The notes: generated from the letters alone by a model not told the origin. Counted from the first letter of the stretch, positions 13,752 through 23,268 are shown. The stretch: 33,503 bases of DNA from Candidatus Schekmanbacteria bacterium (GCA_016235675.1 JACRJN010000012.1:1-33503); one strand, 5' to 3'. Made by a program: numbers and translations.

Positions 13752-15956
13752 ATGAGCTTCTTAAATATACCGCTGCCGGAAAACTTCTTAAGATTGCTGA
13801 TCGGCTTGCTGACTCACACCATTTATCGGATTAAGGCCATCAACCCGGAAAACGTCCCGGAAAAGGGCGGGGTGCTGCTTACCCCTAACCATATGAGCTT
13901 TGTCGACGGCTTGATCCTGCAATACAGCCTGCCGCAGCGCAAGGTCAGATTTATCGTGGATCGCGAATTCTTCAGTAAACCCTTGCTCGGCTGGTTTTTA
14001 AATCTCGCCGGATGTATCCCCGTTTCCACCAAGGGGGGAAAAGACGCGATCGTACAGGCGGCAGCGGCTTTGGAACGGGGTGAGGCCGTCTGCATTTTCC
14101 CGGAAGGATCGATTACCAGAACCGGTTTATTGCTGCCTTTTCGCAAAGGGGTTGAGCTACTTTTGAGAAAAGCGCCTGAGGGGACAAAAGTGGTGCCGGT
14201 CTGCTTCGATAAATTATGGGGCAGTATCTTCTCCTACAAAGGCGGCAAATTCTTCTGGAAAATGCCCGAACATTTCCCCTACCCGGTTACGGTTATTTAC
14301 GGCGCTGCGGAAAATAAAGAGATAACCGCTTTTGCCCTCAGGCAACGGATTGCCGGGTTAAGCAGTGCCGCCTTTAACCTGCGCGTCGGCCCAAACGATA
14401 CCCTGCCCGCCGGCTTCATCAAAACCGCCCGGCGGCATCTGTTCCGCCCCGCCATAGCCGATCCCACCGGCAAGCCTTTAAGCTATCTGAAACTGCTGAC
14501 CGCATCCCTGCTCTTGTCTAAAAAAATCCGCCAGAACAGCCAGGATAAGGAGATGATTGGCCTGATGCTGCCGGCCTGCAATGCGGGGGTGATCGCCAAC
14601 ATCGCGCTGGGGTTAGCGGGTAAGGTGGCGGTCAATCTGAATTTCCGGGCAGGTGCTGACACCTTAAATAAGGCGATCGAAAAGTGCGGGATGAACCGGA
14701 TTTTGACCTCCAGGCTCTTTGTCAAAAAGGCCGGTCTGGAGGAAATGAGCCGGTTTGTCTATCTGGAGGATTTGGCAAAGAAAATCAGCCCGGTCAGCAA
14801 AATTTGGGCAACTCTTATGGTTTTGCTTGGCCCTGCGACCTTGCTTGGCCGTCATTTAACCGCTAAAAGCGACGATGTGGCCACCATTATCTTTTCCAGC
14901 GGCTCCACCGGCGATCCCAAGGGGGCGATGCTCACTCATCGCAACATCATCGCCAACGCCGAGATGGTGGATCAGGTGATGCAGTTAGACTCATGCGACC
15001 GCATCCTGGGGTCTTTGCCATACTTTCATTCCTTCGGCTATACCGTCACCTTGTGGCTGCCTCTGTTACACGGGATTTTTACCGCCTATGTCCCCGATCC
15101 CCTGGATGCGGAAAAGGTCGGGCAGATGAGCGAAAAATATCAGGCCACCATCATGCTGGGCACTCCCACCTTTTATAGCTTCTACTGCCGCAAATGCAAA
15201 AAGGAGCAATTCGCCCATATCCGTCTGGCCATTGCCGGAGCGGAAAAGCTGCGCCAGTCAATCGCCGGGGATTTCCTCGATAAGTTCGGCCTATCATTAT
15301 TGGAAGGCTACGGGACGACGGAGATGTCGCCGGTCATATCCTGTAACGTCCCCGATTATGAGCTAAACGGCATAGTACAAAAGGGGACGAAAAGCGGCAG
15401 CGTAGGGATGGCTTTGCCGGGAGTCATGACCAGGGTGGTAAGCCTGGATGATTATGAGCGGGAACTTATGCCTGGCGAGGAAGGGATGCTGCTGGTCAAA
15501 GGCGCCAGCCGGATGCCGGGCTATTTGAAGGATGAGGCGCGAACTATTGAGGCACTCTATCAGGACTGGTATATCACCGGGGATGTGGCCAAAATCGACG
15601 AGGACGGGTTTATCTATATCGTAGGCCGCCTGAGCCGCTTCTCCAAGATCGGCGGGGAGATGGTGCCCCATATCAAAATCGAAGAGGCGGTCAATCAGAT
15701 TTTAGGCGGGGATCTGGCGGTGATTACCTCCGTTGAGGATAAAGTCAAGGGAGAAAAACTGCTGCTGCTCTATCTGCCCCAGGCCGCCCCGCTTATCAAT
15801 TCCAAACAGATCACGGAAAAGCTCAAAGAGTCCGGCCTCCCCAACCTGTGGATTCCCAGGGAATATTACCAGGTCGCTGAGTTTCCCATCTTGGGATCGG
15901 GTAAGCTGGACCTGAAGGCGCTGAATGCTCTGGCTAAGAAATTGGCCGGTTTGTAG
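13752..15956 (+). CDS. aas: Aas-like bifunctional acyltransferase/acyl-ACP synthetase
   Basis: This is a 734-residue fusion. Residues 1-190 are a PlsC-type acyltransferase with NHMSFVD (H-x4-D catalytic motif) and FPEGSITRTG (acceptor site). Residues 230-734 are an AMP-forming acyl-activating domain with IIFSSGSTGDPKGAMLTH (P-loop), EGYGTTEMSP, YITGDVAKIDEDGFIYIVGR and the C-terminal GSGKLD with catalytic Lys. In E. coli, Aas reacylates lysophosphatidylethanolamine at the membrane. I see no LplT-type transporter domain or Major Facilitator segment, so this is the two-domain form. It follows kdsA closely, tying outer-membrane LPS and phospholipid maintenance together. Confidence 0.9.
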   Translation: MSFLNIPLPENFLRLLIGLLTHTIYRIKAINPENVPEKGGVLLTPNHMSFVDGLILQYSLPQRKVRFIVDREFFSKPLLGWFLNLAGCIPVSTKGGKDAIVQAAAALERGEAVCIFPEGSITRTGLLLPFRKGVELLLRKAPEGTKVVPVCFDKLWGSIFSYKGGKFFWKMPEHFPYPVTVIYGAAENKEITAFALRQRIAGLSSAAFNLRVGPNDTLPAGFIKTARRHLFRPAIADPTGKPLSYLKLLTASLLLSKKIRQNSQDKEMIGLMLPACNAGVIANIALGLAGKVAVNLNFRAGADTLNKAIEKCGMNRILTSRLFVKKAGLEEMSRFVYLEDLAKKISPVSKIWATLMVLLGPATLLGRHLTAKSDDVATIIFSSGSTGDPKGAMLTHRNIIANAEMVDQVMQLDSCDRILGSLPYFHSFGYTVTLWLPLLHGIFTAYVPDPLDAEKVGQMSEKYQATIMLGTPTFYSFYCRKCKKEQFAHIRLAIAGAEKLRQSIAGDFLDKFGLSLLEGYGTTEMSPVISCNVPDYELNGIVQKGTKSGSVGMALPGVMTRVVSLDDYERELMPGEEGMLLVKGASRMPGYLKDEARTIEALYQDWYITGDVAKIDEDGFIYIVGRLSRFSKIGGEMVPHIKIEEAVNQILGGDLAVITSVEDKVKGEKLLLLYLPQAAPLINSKQITEKLKESGLPNLWIPREYYQVAEFPILGSGKLDLKALNALAKKLAGL

Positions 15957-15969
15957 GGGGCACCGCCCT

Positions 15970-16099
15970 GGTAGCACAGGCATCCTGCCTGTGTGCTGCG
16001 GCTTAGCATGGAAGCTTTCGCTTTAACCCACAACTTCCAGTGATTGCACCGTTTTTGTGTGGGCGTTGCCCACATCACAGGCAAGATGCCTGTGCTACC
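15970..16099. repeat. Paired inverted repeat (GGTAGCACAGGC...GCCTGTGCTACC)
   Basis: The left arm GGTAGCACAGGCATCCTGCC and right arm GGCAAGATGCCTGTGCTACC are inverted, each also a hairpin, with a spacer of about 80 bases. It lies directly after the aas stop. A solo arm is at 1057-1075. Confidence 0.8.
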
Positions 16100-16112
16100 G
16101 TTACATTCAATT

Positions 16113-16196
16113 GTCATTGCGAGGCAGTCTTATCGCCGAAGCAATCTCGGTAGCGCTAGGTGGGAGCGAGATTGCTTCGCTTAAGCTCGCAATGAC
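16113..16196. repeat. GTCATTGCGAG-family inverted repeat
   Basis: Ends GTCATTGCGAG and CTCGCAATGAC with inner GAAGCAATCTCG/CGAGATTGCTTC arms. It sits between the convergent aas and DUF4412-like genes, next to a different repeat family. Confidence 0.85.
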
Positions 16197-16234
16197 AAAT
16201 ATGTACACCTTTTTCTGAAACGCTCTACTATTCC

Positions 16235-17131
16235 TTAAAACGATTCTTTCTCTTGCGCTTTACCCTTTTCTTGTTCCGCAGCTTCTTGTTTTATATACCC
16301 ATTGGGCAATTCGAACAAATTTTTGTCTGCTGCGGTTTGTTCTATCTTTTTAACCGTTACCGATTGCAGATGACCGGCCAGCGAGCCTACCTGTATCCGA
16401 TAGGTTTGCTCCAGAGGGAAACCCTCGACCTTCTTAACCAGCGTCAGCACCTCCGGTTTGAATAATCCCAAAGCCTCGACAATCTGGGTGAAATAGTTAT
16501 CCGGGCCGACCTTGGTAGTCACCCACATGTCTATAACCTTTTTATCTCCGGCCAAAACTTTGACTTTGCGACAAAGCAGGCCGTTTAGAACCGTCGTTTG
16601 TTCCGTATCTTTAATCTGATAAGCGCTTTCCGGCGGCTGCTCCGGCTTTTTTTCTTCGTCGGGAGGAGCAATGCCCATGGCCTTTTGCTGCTGCATCATC
16701 ATCTGTTCCATAAAAGTACGTCGTTCCGGGGGTAATCCTTCCGTCATTTTTTTAAGTTGCTCTTTGGCGGCTTCCCTTCCTACCGTACGCTGCGGCACAC
16801 CTTGCTGAGACTGCATTATTTCCTGTCCCTGCATGATACGCAGGGAACGGAAACTGGACTCAGAGTATGTCCCCTTGCGGGTATCGACTTTGTAAAGCAT
16901 TTCATGATCGAAATGAATCAGGGTTACTTCACCGCTCTCCAGGTCTTCTATGCGCATTCTTTTATCCTGTGTATACACCTTTTGGTTGGCGGTTTCTTTA
17001 AATTTCTTCGGGCCGACCTCATATTCCGTAGTAACAGCCTGTTCATACATCGTGTCAGCCCAGGCCAATTGAGAACCCAGAAGAAGACTTAACAAGGATA
17101 CTGCGATTAATTTAGGTGTTTTGGGCAGCAT
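16235..17131 (-). CDS. Secreted DUF4412-like protein
   Basis: This 298-residue exported protein starts with MLPKTPKLIAVSLLSLLLGSQLAWA, a signal peptide with an A-W-A cleavage site. The body has a beta-rich N-terminal part (KVYTQDKRMRIED, then MLYKVDTRKGTYSE), a Met/Gln/Pro-rich linker near 125-165 and a C-terminal part (VLNGLLCRKVKVLAGDKKVIDMWV) ending in LFELPNGYIK. The sequence of an opening dye-like repeat, a set of strands and a final F-x-L-P-x-G-Y is what I associate with DUF4412/LolA-like periplasmic proteins; function unknown. It has an excellent promoter and AAAGGAGGT ribosome site, so it is probably well expressed. It is monocistronic and divergent from lpxK. Confidence 0.65.
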   Translation of the reverse strand: MLPKTPKLIAVSLLSLLLGSQLAWADTMYEQAVTTEYEVGPKKFKETANQKVYTQDKRMRIEDLESGEVTLIHFDHEMLYKVDTRKGTYSESSFRSLRIMQGQEIMQSQQGVPQRTVGREAAKEQLKKMTEGLPPERRTFMEQMMMQQQKAMGIAPPDEEKKPEQPPESAYQIKDTEQTTVLNGLLCRKVKVLAGDKKVIDMWVTTKVGPDNYFTQIVEALGLFKPEVLTLVKKVEGFPLEQTYRIQVGSLAGHLQSVTVKKIEQTAADKNLFELPNGYIKQEAAEQEKGKAQEKESF

Positions 17132-17183
17132 AAATTTAAAAGACCTCCTTTCAGACTGGTAAAAAAAGTGACCGTATGTTAAA

Positions 17184-17213
17184 ACTATAACTCATTTTAA
17201 TACCCGGTGTCAA
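17184..17213 (-). promoter_or_regulatory. Sigma-70-type promoter of the DUF4412-like gene
   Basis: On the minus strand a perfect -35 TTGACA (17208-17213), an 18-base spacer and a -10 TATAGT (17184-17189, five of six consensus) are seen. An AAAGGAGGT ribosome site follows before the ATG at 17131. Confidence 0.75.
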
Positions 17214-17250
17214 ATGGACAATCAGAGTTTTTTCAGGTTAAAATCAATCC

Positions 17251-17279
17251 TTGCAGAAAATCTCTAAATTTCTTATTAT
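17251..17279 (+). promoter_or_regulatory. Promoter of lpxK, possibly leaderless
   Basis: TTGCAG (17251-17256) and TATTAT (17274-17279) are separated by 17 bases. Transcription would start about seven bases after the -10, at or within a base of the ATG at 17286. lpxK has no ribosome site, which fits a leaderless mRNA. Confidence 0.5.
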
Positions 17280-17285
17280 TAGCTT

Positions 17286-18401
17286 ATGGCCATATTTCAG
17301 TGGGACAAATTAATAAACCAAAAGCATAAGCCGAATTACCTTTTAAGATTTTTGGCCGCGCTTTACGGCACAGGGCAAGCGGTGCGCCTTTTTCTCTATG
17401 ACAAGGGAATTTTCCCAAGTCACAGGCTGCCCGTCAAGGTGGTTTGTGTCGGCAACATAACCGTAGGGGGTACGGGCAAAACTCCTGCGGTGATACAAAT
17501 CGCCGGATTGCTGCAAAAAAATGGGCTTAAGGTGGGCATTATAAGCCGCGGCTATAAACGATCAGGCGAGGAGGCGGTTCTGGCGGTGTGCGATGGGAAT
17601 AAGCTGCTGGCAGATTGGCATCAGGCGGGGGATGAACCGTATTTGCTGGCGAATGAGCTTAATGTTCCTTTACTGGTCGGTAAAAACCGCTATGCAGCCG
17701 GATGCGGTGCGCTGGCATATAACCCGGATGTATTAATTCTGGACGACGGTTTTCAGCATCTGAAGTTACAGCGGGATATTAATCTGCTGCTAATCAACGC
17801 CTCCAATCCCTTCGGCAATGGTTACACATTACCCGCAGGAATTCTCCGGGAGCCTTTGACGGCAGTCAAGCGGGCGGATGTCGTCTTGCTCAGCAAAGCG
17901 GATAAGATTGCAAACCTACCTCAATTGCACAATCTGATAAGAACTTATAACCCTACCAGCCCGATCTTTCATGCGGCACATAAACCGGTAGGATTGGTTG
18001 AAGTCATCACCCGTCAGGATTATAAATTGGATTGGCCGGCGAATAAACGGGTAGCTGTTTTATCCGCTATCGGCGATCCGGCCTCGTTTAAAAATTTATT
18101 GGTTGACCTGGGGGCTGAAGTTGTCAGCGAAAATCATTTTCCCGATCACCACGATTTTCTGCCGGATGAATTGGGAAAAGTGGAGCAACAGGCCATAGAA
18201 ACCGGCTGCATGGCAATAATCACTACCGCCAAAGATGCTTTGCGCCTGCCCTTGGACGTAGTCAGGAATTTCAAATTACCGGTGCTGGTTTTGAAAATAG
18301 CATTGAAAATTATCGATAAGCAAGAGGAATGGGAGAGATTTTGGTTAGCTAAACTTGGCAGGAGTTTGATGTTTCGGTGTGTCCCCACACCGAAACCGTA
18401 A
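17286..18401 (+). CDS. lpxK: Tetraacyldisaccharide 4'-kinase LpxK
   Basis: This 371-residue membrane-associated kinase phosphorylates the lipid A disaccharide at the 4' position. VGNITVGGTGKTPAVI is the P-loop with the LpxK signature, GIISRGYKR follows, and LILDDGFQHLKLQRDINLLLI holds the DDGFQH motif. LLSKADK and TTAKDALRL are further conserved blocks. The last dozen residues (LMFRCVPTPKP) and the stop codon are encoded by the left arm of a dispersed repeat, so the native C-terminus has been replaced or extended. A promoter stands right at the start codon. Its presence with kdsA argues for a complete LPS pathway. Confidence 0.95.
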   Translation: MAIFQWDKLINQKHKPNYLLRFLAALYGTGQAVRLFLYDKGIFPSHRLPVKVVCVGNITVGGTGKTPAVIQIAGLLQKNGLKVGIISRGYKRSGEEAVLAVCDGNKLLADWHQAGDEPYLLANELNVPLLVGKNRYAAGCGALAYNPDVLILDDGFQHLKLQRDINLLLINASNPFGNGYTLPAGILREPLTAVKRADVVLLSKADKIANLPQLHNLIRTYNPTSPIFHAAHKPVGLVEVITRQDYKLDWPANKRVAVLSAIGDPASFKNLLVDLGAEVVSENHFPDHHDFLPDELGKVEQQAIETGCMAIITTAKDALRLPLDVVRNFKLPVLVLKIALKIIDKQEEWERFWLAKLGRSLMFRCVPTPKP

Positions 18402-18453
18402 AAGGGGAACGTTACCCCTTGGGAGTTTCGGCGTGAGGACACGCCGAAACATC
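18368..18453. repeat. Three-hairpin repeat overlapping the lpxK 3' end
   Basis: The copy has GATGTTTCGGTGTG with its inverse, a central GGGGAACGTTACCCC and TTTCGGCGTG with its inverse, ending CCGAAACATC. It matches the unit at 9948-10029 in order and spacing. Its first arm encodes the end of LpxK and supplies the stop codon. It also separates the convergent lpxK and kinase genes. Confidence 0.88.
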
Positions 18454-18475
18454 GAAATTCGCGGCATCAAAAAAA

Positions 18476-20809
18476 TCATTCTCCCGTCTGGCTTCTCACA
18501 AATTTACTCAAAGCCGGTTTGAGCAAATCCACTTCCTTTTCCAAATCCCCGAACATTGTTTCCGCCTGGCTTAAATTGCCGCTGCGCCCGATAGTCTCCA
18601 GTTCTTTGGCCGTCTCATAGGCGGATGCGGCGGCAAAGGTGCTGACGGCGCCCTTAAACGCATGGGCGGCGTCATCTAATGCCTGAGCATCTTTTTTGAC
18701 AATCGCCTCACGTATTTCGGAAAGCATATGGGGTGCATTGTCTATAAACAGCTTGACGATCTTTTTTAATAAGTCGGCGCGCCCTCCAAGCCTGCCCATC
18801 AACACATCCTCATCAAAATGCTTTTCCTGGTCGGGAGAATCGAGGGGGACGCCATCCGCGTTTTTTATAAAACCAGCCATTTTTTCCTCCTTGGTCATTT
18901 TATCCTTGCCTTTTATCAGCGGCCAGGCGCGCTCTACCGCCTGAAACAGGCTTTCCGCACTAATCGGCTTGGAAACATAATCATCCATCCCAGCCTGGAG
19001 ACATTGCTCCTTATCATCTTTTAACGCATGGGCGGTCATAGCAATAATCGGGATGTGACGTCCGGTGTCCAACTCACGCCTGCGTATGGCGGCTGTGGCT
19101 TCATACCCTCCCATGACCGGCATCTGTACATCCATTAATATCAAATCGAACGGCGCCGATCCCAAGGCGGATAAAGCCTCCATCCCGTTGTTGGCCACCC
19201 TGACCGAATGTCCTTGTTTATTAAGCAAAATTACCGCTATTTCCTGGTTGACGGGGGTATCTTCCACCAGCAAAATGCGTAACGGACGGTTAATCGCGGT
19301 GGGAAAATCTTTATCGGGCGGGGGGTTGGGGATTCCCTCGTTTTTGTTAATGTTTGGTTGAAGATTTTTAGATTCCGCAGGCTTTTGCGGTGCGTAATCG
19401 CTAAAAATATTGGTGATGACATTCAGCAGTTCCGATTTTTTCAACGGCTGCCTGACAAATCCGTCGATACCCAGGTGACGGCACCGGACTTCGCTTGCGG
19501 ATAAAGACAATAACATCAGTAGTTTGGTATCGGCAAGACCAGGTAATTCTTTTAATTTGCCGGCGAAAGTAAAACCGTCCATATTCGTCATATGATCATT
19601 AAATATGACCAGAGAAAAACATTTTCCCGCCTTTTTGTTTTGTGCGATAATTTTCAAGGCTTCCAGATCATCGGCGACGACTGTCGGCTCCATCCGCCAT
19701 CCCTTCAATAGTTCCCGTAAGATAAATTGATTAATCGCATTATCGTTTACCACCAGCACCGCAAGATTCTGCAAACTTTCCCCCCGGAGCAAAAGCGCGG
19801 CTTTTTCCTCTTCCGACTGGATTCCGAAGGGAAGGCTGACATGAAAAACACTCCCTTTTCCCACTCTGCTTTCCAGCCAAATCCTGCCGTTCATCAATTT
19901 AACCAACTGGGAGCAAATCGCCAGTCCCAAACCAGTGCCGCCGTATTTGCGGGCTATCGATTTATCCGCCTGAACAAAAGGCTGGAAAATCGTTTCCTGC
20001 TTGGCGAAAGGGATGCCGATTCCGCTATCGCTTACCGTGAAGTGCAGCAGCGTATCCCCCTGCTCCGGTTTAACCCTTCTGATTTCCAGGCTGATCTCTC
20101 CCTGCTCGGTATATTTGACGGCATTGCCGAGCAGATTGCCGAGAATCTGGCGCAAACGACCGGGATCGCCGATTAAATACTCCGGAACGTCCGGGCAGAT
20201 GCAGCCGGTGAATTTCAGATTTTTCCCTTGAGCCTTGATTACAAAAGTCTCTATCAAATTCTGCAAACTTTCCCGCAGCTTGAACTTGATTTTCTCCACC
20301 TCATATTTACCGGCCTCGATTTTGGAAAAATCCAGAATATCGTTGATGATCATCAGCAGATCGTTAGCCGAGCTTTTTATCATCTGCAAGTATTTTTTCT
20401 GCTCCGAGACAAGCTGCGTCTTGTCTAAAATATCCGCCATCCCGATTATCCCGCTCATCGGAGTACGGATTTCATGGCTCATGTTGGCCAGGAAAATTCC
20501 TTTTGTATTACTTATTCTCTCCGCTTCCGCTCTGGCTTTTCTCAACTCTTGTTCCATGATTAGCCTGTCCCGTAGCTGTAAAACCAAAGGCCGAAACAAG
20601 AAAATATACAGCGCCGGGGAGATTAAAAACACCAAAGCGCCCGCATCGACAACCACCTCAAAAACATGGGGAATCGGCGGAAACAGGTGCAGGATAACCA
20701 TCACCAAAGCTTCTGCGACGAAGATACAAATGGCGATTGTCAAAAAAAGTTTGCCGGGCGAAGGCATCTCGCCGATATTTTCCACCGTCATCACTTCTGC
20801 CTGTCTCAT
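18476..20809 (-). CDS. Membrane hybrid histidine kinase with pseudo-receiver, receiver and HPt
   Basis: This protein of about 777 residues has two membrane helices (about 22-42 and 51-73), a short coiled coil and no visible sensor domain. The HisKA H-box [13 protein letters not shown] has the phospho-acceptor His near 112. The ATPase has LLGNAVKYTE, DSGIGIP and GGTGLGLAI. The first receiver is degenerate: the phospho-acceptor Asp is Asn (IFNDHM) and the conserved Lys is replaced (RQP). The second receiver is intact ([12 protein letters not shown]). A C-terminal HPt carries AHAFKG. I chose the ATG at 20809 (MRQAEVM) because a GAGGT ribosome site lies seven bases upstream; an ATG at 20866 reads through inserted DNA. 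It is the last gene of the phosphorelay array. Confidence 0.88.
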   Translation of the reverse strand: MRQAEVMTVENIGEMPSPGKLFLTIAICIFVAEALVMVILHLFPPIPHVFEVVVDAGALVFLISPALYIFLFRPLVLQLRDRLIMEQELRKARAEAERISNTKGIFLANMSHEIRTPMSGIIGMADILDKTQLVSEQKKYLQMIKSSANDLLMIINDILDFSKIEAGKYEVEKIKFKLRESLQNLIETFVIKAQGKNLKFTGCICPDVPEYLIGDPGRLRQILGNLLGNAVKYTEQGEISLEIRRVKPEQGDTLLHFTVSDSGIGIPFAKQETIFQPFVQADKSIARKYGGTGLGLAICSQLVKLMNGRIWLESRVGKGSVFHVSLPFGIQSEEEKAALLLRGESLQNLAVLVVNDNAINQFILRELLKGWRMEPTVVADDLEALKIIAQNKKAGKCFSLVIFNDHMTNMDGFTFAGKLKELPGLADTKLLMLLSLSASEVRCRHLGIDGFVRQPLKKSELLNVITNIFSDYAPQKPAESKNLQPNINKNEGIPNPPPDKDFPTAINRPLRILLVEDTPVNQEIAVILLNKQGHSVRVANNGMEALSALGSAPFDLILMDVQMPVMGGYEATAAIRRRELDTGRHIPIIAMTAHALKDDKEQCLQAGMDDYVSKPISAESLFQAVERAWPLIKGKDKMTKEEKMAGFIKNADGVPLDSPDQEKHFDEDVLMGRLGGRADLLKKIVKLFIDNAPHMLSEIREAIVKKDAQALDDAAHAFKGAVSTFAAASAYETAKELETIGRSGNLSQAETMFGDLEKEVDLLKPALSKFVRSQTGE

Positions 20810-20822
20810 TTTTACCTCAAAT
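20797..20822. repeat. 26-base direct repeat, copy 1 (kinase start region)
   Basis: CTGCCTGTCTC, then ATTTTTACCTCAAAT, is identical to 21040-21065. On the minus strand it contains the GAGGT ribosome site and start codon of the kinase gene ending at 18476. The two copies flank 217 bases that contain a palindromic element. Confidence 0.9.
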
Positions 20823-20874
20823 GCAAGGTTCCTGCGTCTGCTGTTGGGAATAAACCAAAACATCAATTAATATC

Positions 20875-21033
20875 GTAGTCCCAGCCCTTTAGGGCTGATC
20901 TTCATGGCATTAAGCCATGCAATCACGACTCACAAACGGTTAAACCTTCCCGGCTATAATTCCAGTCTTCCGGATGAACATGCCTTTAGTCTCAGCCTAA
21001 GCTGAAATTGCGTGGCTAAAGCCACGGGACTAC
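20875..21033. repeat. GTAGTCCC...GGGACTAC inverted-repeat element
   Basis: This 159-base element is bounded by GTAGTCCC and GGGACTAC. The left end has a hairpin CAGCCCTTTAGGGCTG and the right end CGTGGCTAAAGCCACG. A related copy starts at 33392 and runs off the window. It sits between two kinase genes and is bracketed by a 26-base direct repeat. Confidence 0.85.
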
Positions 21034-21039
21034 ATTCTG

Positions 21040-21065
21040 CTGCCTGTCTCATTTTTACCTCAAAT
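21040..21065. repeat. 26-base direct repeat, copy 2 (overlaps upstream kinase stop)
   Basis: Identical to 20797-20822. It contains the TAA of the upstream kinase gene and a decoy ATGAGACAGGCAG start, which leads to a 32-residue frame reading into the inserted element. Confidence 0.9.
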
Positions 21066-23268
21066 ATGCGCTTATAACACCCGGAATTATTTTGCTTTGC
21101 ATACTTTGTATTGTTTCCTGCAATTCCATCGGGTTAAAGGGCTTGGAGATATAAGCATCCATCCCGGCCTGGAGGCAGCGTTCGTTATCTTCCTTCATGG
21201 CGTGAGCCGTTACCGCAACAATCGGGATATGTCCCCCGCTTTTCTTTTCCATTTCGCGGATAGCCGCGGTTGCGGTGAATCCGTCCATGACCGGCATCTG
21301 CACATCCATCAGGATCAAGTCGACCGATTCTTTGCGCAAAAATTCCAGCGCCTCTTGGCCGTTATTGGCCACCACCACGGTATATCCGCAATCTTTTAAG
21401 ATGATCAAGGCCATTTCCTGATTGATGATGTTATCTTCGGCTAAAAGAATGCGTAAGATCGGGTTTTGCCGCCCTGATTTCACCGGCACATTTTGCTTTA
21501 GCTCATCACCGGTCGCTTCTTTACTCAAAACCTGAAGGACGGCGTTCAATAATTCCGATTGCTTGATCGGCTTGCGCAGGAATTTGTTAATTCCGCAGCG
21601 ACGGGAACGGGCCGTGTCTCCCTGCTGAACTACTGAAGTTAGCATAATAATTGGGGTGCGGGCTAAATCCGGCTGGTGTTTTATTTGGTCGGCTAAGGCA
21701 AAGCCGTCCATAGACGGCATTTGGGCGTCTAAAACGATTAGAGGGAAAATATTCCCGGCTTTACGGGAAAGTTCCAGCGCCTGAAGGGCGGTCTGGGCGC
21801 TATCTGCAAGAGTGGGCTGCATTTTCCAATTATTGAATAATTCCTGTAAGATATAACGGTTGGTGGTGTTATCGTCCACAACCAGCACGGGCAGCCCCAC
21901 TAAATCCTGAAAGTCGATCCGCTTGCGTTTAGAAATTTTTTCCTGCTGCATCCCGAAAGTCAGGGTAAAATGGAATTTACTGCCTTTTCCTTCCGCGCTT
22001 TCCAGCCACAACTTACCATTCATCAATTTGACTAATTGGGTGCAAATCGCCAAGCCCAAACCGGTACCGCCGTATTTGCGGGTGGATGAGCCGTCGGCCT
22101 GAAAAAACGGGTCGAACACCTGTTTTTGTTTTTCCGCGGAAATCCCGATTCCGGTGTCGGAAATCATAAAATGTAAGATTATCCCGTTTTTATCCCGGTT
22201 TTCTATGCTGACAGCGAAGTCTATTTCGCCCTTGTCGGTAAATTTGATGGCATTACCGATTAGATTGTTAATTATCTGCCGCAACCGGTACGGGTCACCG
22301 ATCAGATATTCGGGAATGTCGGCGGGAATATTCTTAAGCAAATCCAAGCCTTTTTCGCAGGCTCTTAATGCCAGCGGTTCGACAACCTGTTCCAGCGAAT
22401 CGCGTAAATCGAAAGCGACATTATCTATATCCAGCTTTCCGGCCTCTATCTTGGAAAAATCCAGAATGTCGTTGATGACCACCAATAAATCGTTGGCCGA
22501 TTTTTTCACCAGTTCCAGATAATGTTTCTGTTCCCTGGATAATTGGGTATTGAGGGCAATATCCGTCATGCCGATAATCCCGTTCATCGGGGTGCGGATT
22601 TCATGGCTCATATTGGCCAAAAACTGGCTTTTGGCGGTGTTGGCTTCTTCCGCCGCTTCTTTAGCCTGGTGCAGTTCTTCCTGCGCTCGGTTGCGTTGGA
22701 TTATGCGCCACATGTCATTCATCATCGAAGCCAGCGTTTGTTCATCGGCTTTGTTGTAATCTTTTTCTTTGTTGGCCACGCAAACCAAGGCCGTCACGGA
22801 ATCCCCCTCCAAAACCGGGATTGCCAGCAATCTTTTCAGCGGCACATGTCCTTGGGGAATTCCGTGTTTTGCAGGATGCTTGTTGTCGTAATTGTTAAAG
22901 TAAAACGGCTTTTTGTGCCGGGCGGCTTCAGCCCATATGCCGGAATCGGCAATGGGGTAATGAATGCTCTTTTGTTTGACTGCACACTGCTGCATCACCT
23001 TTTCCGACCAGCCGTGGGCAATGATCGACAAGCCGTCTTCGCTTGCCAGGCCGATAAAAGATATGTCGCTTTGAGTAATTTTAGTCGCCTCTTCACGTAC
23101 AAAATCCAAAATGGCTTTTTCCGAAGCGTTAATCATTTTATTCAAATCCAGCAGCGATTGCAGACGCATTTCGTGAAGCCGGATTTCTTCTGCGGCTGTC
23201 GCTGCTTCTGTCAGATCACGGATAAAAGCGTTTATTACGATTCTGTCTCCCGATTTTATGGGGGGGGG
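21055..23268 (-). CDS. Hybrid histidine kinase, C-terminal part after frameshift (GAF-HisKA-HATPase-REC-REC)
   Basis: This is the downstream frame of a split gene. It begins after a run of nine C residues with [18 protein letters not shown], the end of a PAS domain. A GAF domain follows (LLDLNKMI to [12 protein letters not shown]), then a HisKA H-box [13 protein letters not shown], HATPase ([26 protein letters not shown]) and two receivers. Both receivers keep the phospho-acceptor Asp ([17 protein letters not shown]) and Lys (RKP; SKP). There is no HPt; the free HPt upstream or the HPt of the next kinase could serve. The frame stays open back to 23409, but before the C-run it is out of register with PAS coding. 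Removing one C joins it to 23216-24130. Confidence 0.85.
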   Translation of the reverse strand, partial: PPPIKSGDRIVINAFIRDLTEAATAAEEIRLHEMRLQSLLDLNKMINASEKAILDFVREEATKITQSDISFIGLASEDGLSIIAHGWSEKVMQQCAVKQKSIHYPIADSGIWAEAARHKKPFYFNNYDNKHPAKHGIPQGHVPLKRLLAIPVLEGDSVTALVCVANKEKDYNKADEQTLASMMNDMWRIIQRNRAQEELHQAKEAAEEANTAKSQFLANMSHEIRTPMNGIIGMTDIALNTQLSREQKHYLELVKKSANDLLVVINDILDFSKIEAGKLDIDNVAFDLRDSLEQVVEPLALRACEKGLDLLKNIPADIPEYLIGDPYRLRQIINNLIGNAIKFTDKGEIDFAVSIENRDKNGIILHFMISDTGIGISAEKQKQVFDPFFQADGSSTRKYGGTGLGLAICTQLVKLMNGKLWLESAEGKGSKFHFTLTFGMQQEKISKRKRIDFQDLVGLPVLVVDDNTTNRYILQELFNNWKMQPTLADSAQTALQALELSRKAGNIFPLIVLDAQMPSMDGFALADQIKHQPDLARTPIIMLTSVVQQGDTARSRRCGINKFLRKPIKQSELLNAVLQVLSKEATGDELKQNVPVKSGRQNPILRILLAEDNIINQEMALIILKDCGYTVVVANNGQEALEFLRKESVDLILMDVQMPVMDGFTATAAIREMEKKSGGHIPIVAVTAHAMKEDNERCLQAGMDAYISKPFNPMELQETIQSMQSKIIPGVISAYLR

